Origin: an uncultured Prevotella sp.
GTDB taxonomy: Bacteria; Bacteroidota; Bacteroidia; Bacteroidales; Bacteroidaceae
Assembly: GCA_946998205.1 (NCBI GenBank)
Contig: CAMPYJ010000015.1
Coordinates: forward strand, 1 to 58,873
Length of the DNA stretch: 58,873 nt
Reading direction: 5' to 3'
In this document: one piece after another, positions 37,062 to 45,962 of the stretch
How positions within the stretch are numbered: the first letter of the stretch is position 1
How the letters are laid out: the number at the start of each line of letters is the position of its first letter
Translations under genes and position numbers: made by a program
The notes under the pieces: generated by a model
The model's database searches: none
Seen by the model: only the letters and a program-made list of their open reading frames with translations
Told to the model about the DNA's origin: nothing

Positions 37062-38678
37062 ATGAATATACTACAAAACAATCCATATCGTCTATTAGGA
37101 GTCTATTCAAACTCTCCTACAAAGGAAAGACTGGCTAATCACAATCGCATGAAAGCGTTTTTGAAGGTGGGCAAGTCCGTTTCTTTTCCTTTAGATGTGC
37201 CACAATATTTTTCATCCATTAATCGTACAGAAGCTTCAGTAGCAGATGCTGAAGCAAAACTAACTTTGCCAAAAGATCAAATATTGTATGCTCAGTTTTG
37301 GTTTCTAAAAACGACTCCATTAGATGAAGTGGCTTTTAATCATCTTTTAGCAGGAGAAATAGATAAAGCTGAGGAAATATGGCAAAAAAAAGAATGTTTA
37401 TCGGCTTTACAGAATCGTATCGTGTGTGCTTTAATACGCAATAGATACGACTCTGCCATAATGTGTGCCGAAGTTCTGTATGGGAACACACAATACCTTA
37501 ACCAATTTGTATCTACAATAATTGGAACAGGTGGAAATTTTGATGTATCAAACTTGGCTTTTTCATTTCTTGATATACTTTGTGATGAAATAGGCGCAAG
37601 CAAACTTTTGCCTTTCATTACCAATAGCTCATGGAAAGAATATATAGGAGAAAAAGCTGTTAAGCCTCTTGTTGATAGCATACAAGAGGCAATCAACATT
37701 GCTCAAAAAACCAAAGGAAAAGGTTCAAACGCAAGGCTAAATGCAGGAGAGACATTAAGGAGAAATACAAGGAATGCCATCTTGCAATTAAAAGATTTTC
37801 TCTCCACGAAAGATTTGCAATACCAAATGATTGCAGATAAGTTGGGACTTGAAATTCTGCAATGCGGAATTGACTACTTTAATGATTCTGAAGAGCCTGA
37901 TGCTGCGCACAAAGCCATGAACTTGCAGGAATATGCAAAAAGCATTGCTGTAGGACAAATGGCTAAAGATAGATGTAAAGAGAATGTTGATATTCTTCAA
38001 AGGATTATTGACAATTTACCTCCGTCTGAAGTTTTTGTGGAAGATAGAGCTATTCATGAGGAATTGCGTAAATACTGCTTGTTACCAGATAAAATCTGCC
38101 ATGCAGTTACGTTGTTAAATAATACGAAACCGCATATTCAGTCTATAAAGCGCAAACTTGGCGTATCTAATTCCTATTATCTTAAAATTTCAACGCAAGT
38201 AGTAGGAAATGCATTAAGCAATATCATTGCAGAGGTTAATGAAGCACAATCTATATTTAGTGCTGATAAAGATGATCCAAACGCAACTTTAGCGGCAATA
38301 CTTGGAATAACACATGTAAAATCTGTATTGGAAGAAGCTTGGAAAGCCACAAAAATAATGGATGGCTTTGACATGGAATCCGAATATAAGAATGGCAGAT
38401 ATAATGAAAATCGTTCTATATTAAAAGGATTATGTGACCAATTAGGAGTATCTACATCTGCGTACACATCTAGTTCATCATCCTCACGAACGACCCAGAG
38501 AAGCCAGACTTCTACAACACGCCCTTATTCGTCAACTTCCAATAGAACATCTGCGAATAGACAGACAACATCAACAAGCAGTTCTAATTCATCAAATTCA
38601 AGTGATGATACGCCATGGGGATGTATTGCAGTCATAGCAATTGGTATAATAATATTTTTAATTTCAATATGTAGCTAA
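37062..38678 (+). CDS. Tail-anchored J-like protein of system B
   Basis: A 538-residue protein. The N terminus NPYRLLGVYSNSPTKERLANHNRMKAF (first 27 residues after the start) has the N-P-Y-x-L-L-G-V opening of J domains, but the HPD motif is absent (ANHN), so classic DnaJ stimulation is doubtful. The middle (about 60-440) is helical and unrecognised. A serine/threonine-rich linker (about 465-515) leads to a C-terminal transmembrane anchor (about 521-536). It stands first in the operon and ends one base before the next gene. Its role may be to bring the Hsp70 encoded two genes later to the membrane. Confidence 0.7.
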   Translation: MNILQNNPYRLLGVYSNSPTKERLANHNRMKAFLKVGKSVSFPLDVPQYFSSINRTEASVADAEAKLTLPKDQILYAQFWFLKTTPLDEVAFNHLLAGEIDKAEEIWQKKECLSALQNRIVCALIRNRYDSAIMCAEVLYGNTQYLNQFVSTIIGTGGNFDVSNLAFSFLDILCDEIGASKLLPFITNSSWKEYIGEKAVKPLVDSIQEAINIAQKTKGKGSNARLNAGETLRRNTRNAILQLKDFLSTKDLQYQMIADKLGLEILQCGIDYFNDSEEPDAAHKAMNLQEYAKSIAVGQMAKDRCKENVDILQRIIDNLPPSEVFVEDRAIHEELRKYCLLPDKICHAVTLLNNTKPHIQSIKRKLGVSNSYYLKISTQVVGNALSNIIAEVNEAQSIFSADKDDPNATLAAILGITHVKSVLEEAWKATKIMDGFDMESEYKNGRYNENRSILKGLCDQLGVSTSAYTSSSSSSRTTQRSQTSTTRPYSSTSNRTSANRQTTSTSSSNSSNSSDDTPWGCIAVIAIGIIIFLISICS

Positions 38679-38679
38679 A

Positions 38680-39615
38680 ATGAAGAAGATGTTTACATTT
38701 TTGATACTGGCAGTTATTGGTTGTCAGTTTGCTAATGCTAAGTCGATAAACGATAACACAGACAAGATAAAAGCTTTGGAAGAAAAGTGTTATGTTTTGC
38801 AGAACAAGCAAGTAAAAGCAGATAATAATTTGCGAAAGCTTATTGAGAGCCAACACGTGGCAGAACGCAAAATACAAACACTTGTAAAGAAGAACGATGC
38901 ACAACGTTTGGCTATTGACAGTTTGCAAGATAAGTGCAAATCTTTAGAAGAAGCACAATCTACAGACAGAGAAAATATAAATGGAAAGATTGACGCTACA
39001 GATAATAATGTTCGTACCAACCAAGATCAACTTCAATCTCGTACTTTGTACGGAGTCATTGTCGTAATAGTTGTCCTTGCCATTATAGTAGGTGTAGCAT
39101 GTTGGTTGACGAAGCGTATTAAATCAGGGACATCAACTATTGGAGATGTTCGTAGAGCGCAAGAGGCATTACAAGCAGCCCAAACCAAAATGCAAGAAGA
39201 ATCGATAAAATTAGACAACCAACTCCTTGCTATTGTTCAAAAGCAACTTGATGCTTCTGTTCCGTCAGCAAGCAAAACTACAGGAGAACCTGACCATTCA
39301 CTTGTGGTAAAACTTGCGGATGAAATAGCAAGAATAGAGACTAACCTTTCAAAAATGGATAAATCCGTTAGAGGTTACAAACAACTTGTTCAAGCAAAAG
39401 ACCGTATGATAAACAATGTGCGTGCTAATGGCTATGAAATCATTAGTTTGCTCGGACAGGAATATAACGATGGTATGCAATTTCAAACAAGATTCGTTCC
39501 AGACGAAAGTTTACCAGAAGGCAAGCGTATAATCACAGGAATGATCAAGATGCAGGTTAATTATAATGGCAAGATGATACAACCTGCAGAAATCGTAGTA
39601 AGTCAAAACATTTAA
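38680..39615 (+). CDS. Membrane coiled-coil protein with GrpE-like C terminus (system B)
   Basis: A 311-residue protein with a signal peptide or first TM segment (MKKMFTFLILAVIGCQFANA), a coiled coil (about 25-115), a transmembrane helix (about 126-146, LYGVIVVIVVLAIIVGVACWL), a second helical stretch, and a C-terminal domain (about 245-311). The ending GMIKMQVNYNGKMIQPAEIVVSQ recalls the beta domain of GrpE, the Hsp70 nucleotide-exchange factor. The match is judged by eye. With Hsp70 as next gene, an exchange factor tied to the membrane is a reasonable hypothesis. Confidence 0.65.
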   Translation: MKKMFTFLILAVIGCQFANAKSINDNTDKIKALEEKCYVLQNKQVKADNNLRKLIESQHVAERKIQTLVKKNDAQRLAIDSLQDKCKSLEEAQSTDRENINGKIDATDNNVRTNQDQLQSRTLYGVIVVIVVLAIIVGVACWLTKRIKSGTSTIGDVRRAQEALQAAQTKMQEESIKLDNQLLAIVQKQLDASVPSASKTTGEPDHSLVVKLADEIARIETNLSKMDKSVRGYKQLVQAKDRMINNVRANGYEIISLLGQEYNDGMQFQTRFVPDESLPEGKRIITGMIKMQVNYNGKMIQPAEIVVSQNI

Positions 39616-39626
39616 ATACAATAATT

Positions 39627-42161
39627 ATGGCAAGAATCAAAATAGACTATGGCATAGACCTTGGTACGACAAACTCGGCTATAGCCAGAATGGAGAATGG
39701 TGAGTCTGTTATCAAACAGACTAAAAACCTTATGGACACATTGCCTTCTTGTGTCTATTTCTCAAAGAACAAGAAGGGGGAACGTGCCTTGCGTATTGGC
39801 ATGAAAGCAAAAGATTCTGTATATTCAGATGCTATCACGGCTTTGAGCAAGAATGAGCCTCCAAAAGAGTGTGGATATTTGGAGTTTAAGCGTGAAATGG
39901 GTTCTGACAAGAAGTATTCCAATGAGAATATGCCCAAGGAAAGCTATTCCCCAGAAGAACTTTCTGCAGAGGTCTTGAAAGAACTGAAAAGCCTTATCAA
40001 TGATGAAACGGTTAATTCTGTGGTTATTACAGTGCCTGCCATGTTTACCGCAATACAAAAAGATGCCACAATGAAGGCTGCACGTATTGCAGGCTTCAAG
40101 CAGTGTGAATTGTTACAGGAGCCTATAGCTGCTTGTATGGCATATGGTTTGTCAAGTGAGAAGAAAGATGGCAAATGGCTGGTTTTTGACTTTGGAGGTG
40201 GAACTTTTGATGCGGCTTTGGTTAAGGTCGAAGATGGCATTTTGACTGTGTTCGATACAGAAGGTGACAACTACCTTGGTGGCAAGAATCTTGATGAAGC
40301 CGTTGTCAACAAAATTCTTATGCCAAGTTTGAAAGAAGATTATGCCCTATCTTCATATGAAACTACGGAATGGAAGAAGAAAGCCTTAATGGATGCTCTT
40401 AAAGGTCCAGCCGAGGAATTGAGAATAGCATTGTCATTTGCTGACAGCGCAGATTATTCCACTTATGACCGCAATTTAAATCTGGGGCAAGATGACAATG
40501 GCGAGGACATTGACCTTGAAATTACAATTACAAAAGACCAGCTTATTGACGCTATTGGCGAACAGTACCAAAAAGCTGTCAACATTTGTAAGAATCTTTT
40601 AGAACGAAATGGGCTTACTGGAAAAGACTTGTCTTCACTCATACTTGTTGGCGGACCAACCTATTCGCCAATAATTCGTGATATGTTGAAAGAAGATGTT
40701 ACGCAAAATGTTGATACCAGTATTAACCCAATGACCGCAGTTGCACGTGGAGCTGCTCTTTATGCTTCTACAATAGATGCAAATATTAATGAGGCTGAAA
40801 TTAAAAAGGAAGCAAAGGCGGATATTGTGTTTCTGCAAGTTGGTTATGAATCAACATCGGTCGAACCATCAGAATGGGTAAGCATCAGCATCGACAAGGA
40901 AAAGACAGGAAACAATAGTCCTAACGAGTTATCTATCGAATTGCAACGTGCAGATGGCGCATGGAGAAGTGACCGAATTTCTGTAGATACAAATGGCAAT
41001 GTTATTGAGGCATTCTTGCTTGAAGGTAAGCCAAACACATTTAAAGTAAAGGCTTACAATCAGCAAGGCAATGCTGTTGAGATTTTCCCTTCTGAATTTA
41101 CCATTATCCAAGGTGTCAAAGTAGGTGCTGCACCTCTTCCTTATAATATAGGTATTGCAGTTTATAATGACATCAAAAAGCGTGGTGTATTCTTACCAGC
41201 CAAAGGGTTGGAAAAGAACAAGCCTCTGCCAGCCGTAGGTGTTGTGCCTGATAGAAAAACGACACAGGCATTGCGCCCTGGAGTTTCTACAGACGTGTTG
41301 TCAATTCCTGTTTATCAAGTATCAGGCTTAGAAGCCGAAGGAAAAACAGCTGCATTAAATACGCAAATATCTAATGTGGTTGTTACTGGTGATGACGTTG
41401 AACAGCTCATCCCTGAGAATTCGAATGTGGAAATCACTCTGCACGTTGATTCCTCGGAAATGATGACAATGGAGGTGTATTTCCCATCTGTAGACTTCAC
41501 GGTAAAAAAAGAACTAGACTTAAGCAAACGTGAGTCTTCTGAGGATGCTATTTCGTGGGTAAATAAAGAATTGGGTTCTGCTCAAAGAAGTATAGAGGCA
41601 TTGCTTTCTTCCGGTATCTCTGTCGATGAGTTGAATAAAGAACTTGATGCCGTAAAAGAATTAGCTTCAAGTGGTAACGACCCTATGCGTACTCAATCTA
41701 ATTTAAAGGAAGTTCTACGAAAAATAGAGGAACTTGACGATAGTACAGAATGGCAACGTGTAGAAAGAGAACTTCGAGAAGAATTTGATAGACTGGAGAA
41801 GGCACAAAACGACTTAGGTAATGACAAGTCAGCTCAATTGGTCAATCAAATCCGTAGTCAAGTAGATAATGTCATTCGAGTGAAGGATGCTAAACTTGGT
41901 CGTGAAATCCTTGATCAAATCAGCAGTTTGTTTGTTCACTTAACTTTGGTATATCAGTGTATGGGACTTATCCGTGATTGCCATAATCGTTTTGGAACAA
42001 TTCGTTGGAAAGATGCGTCAAGAGCTCGCCAACTTATCAACAGAGGTTTGGAAGAGATTAACAATCAGCCGTCTGTTGACAAACTTCACCCAATAGCATG
42101 TGGTCTTATTGATCTTATGCCGAATGAAGAAGCAGTCAATGCTGGTGGTTTATTGAAATAG
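39627..42161 (+). CDS. Long Hsp70-family chaperone (system B)
   Basis: An 844-residue DnaK-like protein, about 200 longer than DnaK. It has the phosphate-1 motif YGIDLGTTNSAIA (8-20), the phosphate-2 motif FDFGGGTFDAALV (about 190-202), and the adenosine motif SLILVGGPTYSPI (about 335-347). After a substrate-binding-like domain there is a long helical extension (about 640-844). The nucleotide-binding domain looks intact. It lies 11 bases after the GrpE-like gene. Because the operon also has J-like and AAA+ members, it is likely the core of a dedicated protein-remodelling machine, distinct from the housekeeping DnaK. Confidence 0.88.
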   Translation: MARIKIDYGIDLGTTNSAIARMENGESVIKQTKNLMDTLPSCVYFSKNKKGERALRIGMKAKDSVYSDAITALSKNEPPKECGYLEFKREMGSDKKYSNENMPKESYSPEELSAEVLKELKSLINDETVNSVVITVPAMFTAIQKDATMKAARIAGFKQCELLQEPIAACMAYGLSSEKKDGKWLVFDFGGGTFDAALVKVEDGILTVFDTEGDNYLGGKNLDEAVVNKILMPSLKEDYALSSYETTEWKKKALMDALKGPAEELRIALSFADSADYSTYDRNLNLGQDDNGEDIDLEITITKDQLIDAIGEQYQKAVNICKNLLERNGLTGKDLSSLILVGGPTYSPIIRDMLKEDVTQNVDTSINPMTAVARGAALYASTIDANINEAEIKKEAKADIVFLQVGYESTSVEPSEWVSISIDKEKTGNNSPNELSIELQRADGAWRSDRISVDTNGNVIEAFLLEGKPNTFKVKAYNQQGNAVEIFPSEFTIIQGVKVGAAPLPYNIGIAVYNDIKKRGVFLPAKGLEKNKPLPAVGVVPDRKTTQALRPGVSTDVLSIPVYQVSGLEAEGKTAALNTQISNVVVTGDDVEQLIPENSNVEITLHVDSSEMMTMEVYFPSVDFTVKKELDLSKRESSEDAISWVNKELGSAQRSIEALLSSGISVDELNKELDAVKELASSGNDPMRTQSNLKEVLRKIEELDDSTEWQRVERELREEFDRLEKAQNDLGNDKSAQLVNQIRSQVDNVIRVKDAKLGREILDQISSLFVHLTLVYQCMGLIRDCHNRFGTIRWKDASRARQLINRGLEEINNQPSVDKLHPIACGLIDLMPNEEAVNAGGLLK

Positions 42162-42175
42162 TAAATATAATTTTT

Positions 42176-43960
42176 ATGCATTTCAAGAAGAACGATAGAA
42201 TAGATTCATACACAGTAGCGTTTCCGCACAAGCAAGGGTCTTATGCGGAAACCTATCGTGTAAAAGATACAAGTGGCAAGACCCGCTTCTTGAAACTTAT
42301 CAATTACTCAAAACTCAATCGTAATCAGATTGATGATAATGGTCGAGTGATAGAGGTTGAGATAGCCAAACTGTTGAATCACCACAATCTTTGTCTATTT
42401 ATAGACTCTGGCAATATGATAATGAACGGAAGTCAATATGCTTGGTTCGTCACCGAATTTGTAAGCGGAGAAACTTTGTCACAGAGAACTATCCGTGATG
42501 ATGAAATCAGCGTTTATGAGATAAAAACAATAGCAAAGGCGGTATTGTCAGCATTGTCATTTCTGCATTCACAGCCAATTCCTGTTATTCATAATGAGGT
42601 CACGACACAAAACGTCTTCCTTAATCTCGTTGGAGAATTACAGGATTTGAAACTTATAGATTTTGGACATGCAAGATTCTTGAACCAGTCACCAGCTAAG
42701 CCAAACTTGGATGAATTAAATCCATTCTATCTTGCGCCAGAACGTTTTTCTGGAGTATGTTCTATTCAGACAGACCTCTATTCTGTTGGAGTGATGATGT
42801 ACCATCTCCTTTATGGAGAGTTGCCGTGGTTTTTAGATGTTTCAAGAAAGCGTGGGCAAGATGTTATCGATTCCATCTTGGCAGAACGAGACAAAGAACT
42901 TGTACTCACAAAAGAGGACAAGTATGAACTTGACGACCAACTGCAGAATGTGATAGCAAAATCTTTAAGCTATGATAGCGAAGATAGATTTCAAAGTGCA
43001 GATGAGTTTATAAAGGCTATTGACGGAGAAATAAAGATAGAACGCCAATCTACGAAACGTAAGATTTTGTCACAACAGCAATCCGACAATACACCAGTTT
43101 CTTCCGCTATCAAAAAGAAAGGTGAAGGTTTTGCTGCTGTAGCTGGTATGGAAGAGTTGAAGCAACAAATGCGTGAAGAAGTTATCGAACCTCTCCACAA
43201 TCCCGAAGAATACCATCGTTATGGTGTAACTATTCCAAATGGGATGTTGCTGTATGGTCCTCCTGGTTGTGGAAAGACATTTTTTGCAAAACACTTTGCA
43301 GAAGAGGTCGGATTCAACTTTATGTGCATCACGCCAGCTACTCTAAAGAGCCGTTATGTCAATGCTACGCAAGAGAATATTGCCAAGATGTTTAAAGAGG
43401 CAGAGGAGAACGCACCAACAGTGATTTTCATTGACGAGATGAATGAACTTGTCCCTAATCGAGATGATGGGAATGTGCATGAAATGTCAAGAAGTGCAGT
43501 GAATGAGATGTTAGCTCAAATGGATAGGACTGGAGAAAAAGGCATTTTCATTATTGGGGCAACCAACTATCCAAACATGATTGACCCTGCGATTTTGCGT
43601 GCTGGACGTTTGGATAAAAAGTATTACATTGGTGTGCCTGACATAGAAGCTCGAATGGCATTGTTCAGGTTGTACTTAAACAAACGCCCTTACGATTTTG
43701 GGTTAGACTATCATCAATTAGCTGATATGACCCAAGGTTATGTCTCAGCTGATATACAACTGATAGTCAATGATGCGTCACGAAATGCACTTCGCCAACA
43801 TAGCAAAATAACAATGGATCTATTGAAAGCTGCAATTACAAACACCGCTCCTTCACTTAACAACAATGAATTACGCAAATACGAGCGCATTCGAGCTATG
43901 ATGAATGACGAAGAAATGAAGAAGTCCGATGATAGACCTCGTATAGGTTTTAACGTTTAA
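42176..43960 (+). CDS. Protein kinase-like domain fused to an AAA+ ATPase (system B)
   Basis: A 594-residue fusion. Residues about 12-285 form a Ser/Thr-kinase-like domain: lysine K40 in FLKLI, a catalytic loop H139-N-E-V-T-T-Q-N146 where the usual H-R-D aspartate is E141, and DFG at 162-164 intact. The change suggests weak or no kinase activity. Residues about 325-570 form an AAA+ module of Cdc48/FtsH type with Walker A GPPGCGKT (361-368), Walker B VIFIDE (416-421), and the arginine-finger stretch RAGRLD. An unusual combination of regulator and motor. It follows the Hsp70 gene by 14 bases. Confidence 0.85.
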   Translation: MHFKKNDRIDSYTVAFPHKQGSYAETYRVKDTSGKTRFLKLINYSKLNRNQIDDNGRVIEVEIAKLLNHHNLCLFIDSGNMIMNGSQYAWFVTEFVSGETLSQRTIRDDEISVYEIKTIAKAVLSALSFLHSQPIPVIHNEVTTQNVFLNLVGELQDLKLIDFGHARFLNQSPAKPNLDELNPFYLAPERFSGVCSIQTDLYSVGVMMYHLLYGELPWFLDVSRKRGQDVIDSILAERDKELVLTKEDKYELDDQLQNVIAKSLSYDSEDRFQSADEFIKAIDGEIKIERQSTKRKILSQQQSDNTPVSSAIKKKGEGFAAVAGMEELKQQMREEVIEPLHNPEEYHRYGVTIPNGMLLYGPPGCGKTFFAKHFAEEVGFNFMCITPATLKSRYVNATQENIAKMFKEAEENAPTVIFIDEMNELVPNRDDGNVHEMSRSAVNEMLAQMDRTGEKGIFIIGATNYPNMIDPAILRAGRLDKKYYIGVPDIEARMALFRLYLNKRPYDFGLDYHQLADMTQGYVSADIQLIVNDASRNALRQHSKITMDLLKAAITNTAPSLNNNELRKYERIRAMMNDEEMKKSDDRPRIGFNV

Positions 43961-43972
43961 ATAATTACTGTT

Positions 43973-44449
43973 ATGACAAAAGAAGAATTATACTTGAAAA
44001 CCATTTTCTGTTGCATCGCTTGTGATGGAGATATTGCTACAGAGGAAGTAGATATGGTTAGAGATTTGTGTACAAAAGACAACATCTTCCACGATGTTGA
44101 TTCGGAGAAGTACCTCAACTCATGGATTACTGAAATCAATGAGCAAGGTGGAATGTTCCTGCAAGCTTATCTTAAAGAACTAAATTCTGCGGATTTGAAT
44201 GAAACAGAGCAGTTACTAATAGTATCACTTACCTTTAAAGCAATTGAAGCAGACAACCGCATAAAATATGCCGAAGTAAAATTCTTCAAAAAGATACGTT
44301 CAAGACTTACTATAAGTGACGAGGCAATATTGGCAGATCATCCAAACAAAGAGGATTTTCTCTTACCTGATATTAACATAACAGAAATTTCTCAATGGGA
44401 TGATAGTACACATTTTTCGCAAATATCTATTCCTACCCAAAGCAACTAA
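43973..44449 (+). CDS. TerB-like acidic helical protein (system B)
   Basis: A 158-residue all-helical protein. The N-terminal CIACDGDIATEEVDMV and the second AIEADNRIKYAEVKFF have the acidic metal-binding pattern of the TerB (tellurite-resistance-like) domain. TerB proteins often occur in membrane-stress or defence operons as metal-sensing partners. It is 12 bases after the kinase-AAA+ gene. The C-terminal 40 residues are acidic and probably flexible. Confidence 0.7.
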   Translation: MTKEELYLKTIFCCIACDGDIATEEVDMVRDLCTKDNIFHDVDSEKYLNSWITEINEQGGMFLQAYLKELNSADLNETEQLLIVSLTFKAIEADNRIKYAEVKFFKKIRSRLTISDEAILADHPNKEDFLLPDINITEISQWDDSTHFSQISIPTQSN

Positions 44450-44461
44450 ACGTTAACGATT

Positions 44462-45124
44462 ATGTGGAATCCTTTTAAGAAAAAAGACCCATTAGAGGGA
44501 CAAAGGGCTAACTATGCTTTAGCATTTGACATTGTACCAAAAGTTCTGAATGCATTCAACGCTGGAAATATACCATTGACAGAATTGGAAAACGTCTCAA
44601 CTTTCATGAACTTTGCCGATGACAGCAAGAATATCATAAAATGGAAAAAGATGACGATTTCTGGTACTGATTTCAAAAGCTATCAAGATAAGCATATGAT
44701 AATAATTCGGTTCCCAGAGCCGTTTACCTTATCAAGTGTAAAGGCTGGAATAATTGTTGTTGATAAAAAATATCAACAAACAAGATACTTTACACTGGAA
44801 GCTTCTTTTGGTGGATGTATGATAGCTGAAATCTCAGGACAGAAGCGCAACAATACAGGTGTTACTGTTGCAGATAAAGAAGACCTTACAGAATTTGCAT
44901 CTATCGTTTTCAGTTTAGCCATAAAGCAAGACTATAATAATTTTGCATCAACAGAACCTGTCACAAATAAGCCAGAACAAGCTGGTGCTGGTGAAAGAAT
45001 CATAGCATTATCGCTTAATACTCTAATAGAACAAATGTCAGCAAGATACTCTGAATGGAAAGGTCTGTTTACAGTAACTCCTATGACTGACCATGTTTTG
45101 GTTAAATGCCATAAAGGGGTTTGA
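44462..45124 (+). CDS. Unknown protein, last full gene of system B
   Basis: A 220-residue protein without signal or membrane segment. A hydrophobic-strand-rich middle (about 70-150; AGIIVVDKKYQQTRYFTLEAS) suggests a beta-sandwich or clamp-like fold. It starts 12 bases after the TerB-like gene and closes the operon. I do not recognise the family; it is specific for this context as far as I can tell. Its stop (TGA) overlaps a further ATG by one base (TGATG), so another small gene may have followed. Confidence 0.65.
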   Translation: MWNPFKKKDPLEGQRANYALAFDIVPKVLNAFNAGNIPLTELENVSTFMNFADDSKNIIKWKKMTISGTDFKSYQDKHMIIIRFPEPFTLSSVKAGIIVVDKKYQQTRYFTLEASFGGCMIAEISGQKRNNTGVTVADKEDLTEFASIVFSLAIKQDYNNFASTEPVTNKPEQAGAGERIIALSLNTLIEQMSARYSEWKGLFTVTPMTDHVLVKCHKGV

Positions 45125-45287
45125 TGATACAAATACTCGCAAAGCTATACCATGTTTATGGAGAAGAAAATCCTTTGTTGATAATTGCAAAATGTTTGAT
45201 GTCAAAAGAATCGCATTTTTAGACTCTGTGAATCGCACTTTCGATGAATTAAAGCTATTGGAAATAGATGCTTCTACACTTCCTTGA
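45124..45287 (+). pseudogene. Small frameshifted ORF after system B
   Basis: An ATG overlaps the stop of the previous gene (TGATG). The frame reads MIQILAKLYHVYGEENPLLI and stops at 45222 in a run of five T; with one more T it would continue as LDSVNRTFDELKLLEIDAST to 45287. So it may be a 54-residue gene broken by a homopolymer indel. No family recognised. Confidence 0.4.
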
Positions 45288-45353
45288 TTAGAGTATAAGG
45301 ACTTGCTTTGTCAAATTTCAAACGAAGTAAGTTCCTATACTCATTATCTAAAT

Positions 45354-45664
45354 CTATAGCGAATAACCTTTTGGCTTTTTTCTTTGAATTGCCCCCAATC
45401 CAACTTTTTGCGTTCCGTCCCAATTCGTCAACTGGTCAGCACAGCCATTGAAGCCACCAAGCGAAATGTATGCGTCTGCACTGCATGACATGCGGTCAAC
45501 AAAAGCGAGGAAGTTGTCAATGGAGTTGTCTGTGAATTGGACCTCATTCGTGGCGAAGAGTTTTGTCCAACTGGTAACACGAGTTCGCAAGGGCGGGAGC
45601 AAGCACTCCCCCACGCGCGTTGCACCTTGAGCGGCAAACAGCGGGGATTCAAAAAATCGAATGG
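45354..45664 (-). other. Unrecognised remnant at the right edge of the island
   Basis: The minus frame through 45354-45695 (NEVQFTDNSIDNFLAFVDRM...) may be the end of a broken gene, but it has no clear start and no family match. Base composition shifts from AT-rich on the left to GC-rich on the right here, so this is the likely island edge. Confidence 0.3.
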
Positions 45665-45871
45665 GAAAAACACAAGGAGGCTCCCGAAACAACATGCCGA
45701 GAGCCTCGTGTGCTACATTAAATTCATTACGGGGGACTCATCGCCGTCATCTTCTCCATGCCATCACTGGTACGGGGAGAGGCGGCCTCGTCAGAGCGAG
45801 CACCCATGCCGTGGTTTCAAACGGCCACAATCTGTCATTCAATTCTGTTTCTTCTTTATGGAATGAATTTG
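45665..45871 (-). ncRNA. Possible orphan small RNA of about 200 bases
   Basis: A consensus promoter (45878-45908) points left, with a predicted start about 45871. Downstream a stem of ten pairs (45707-45698 with 45686-45677) is followed by U-rich sequence near 45666-45673, like an intrinsic terminator. No convincing gene lies between; short frames of 15 and 26 residues exist. Could be a small RNA or a leader whose gene was lost when the island inserted. Confidence 0.45.
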
Positions 45872-45877
45872 ACGGTA

Positions 45878-45908
45878 CAAAGGTAGCTGAAACACCGGCG
45901 CGCGTCAA
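45878..45908 (-). promoter_or_regulatory. Promoter for the possible small RNA
   Basis: Minus strand: TTG at 45908-45906, a 20-base spacer, TACCTTTG at 45885-45878. It overlaps a hairpin AATCCTTA-TTTA-TAAGGATT (45907-45926). Confidence 0.7.
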
Positions 45909-45962
45909 TCCTTATTTATAAGGATTTTGCCGTCCGCGGCCGTCGGGATGCGGCACCCCGCC

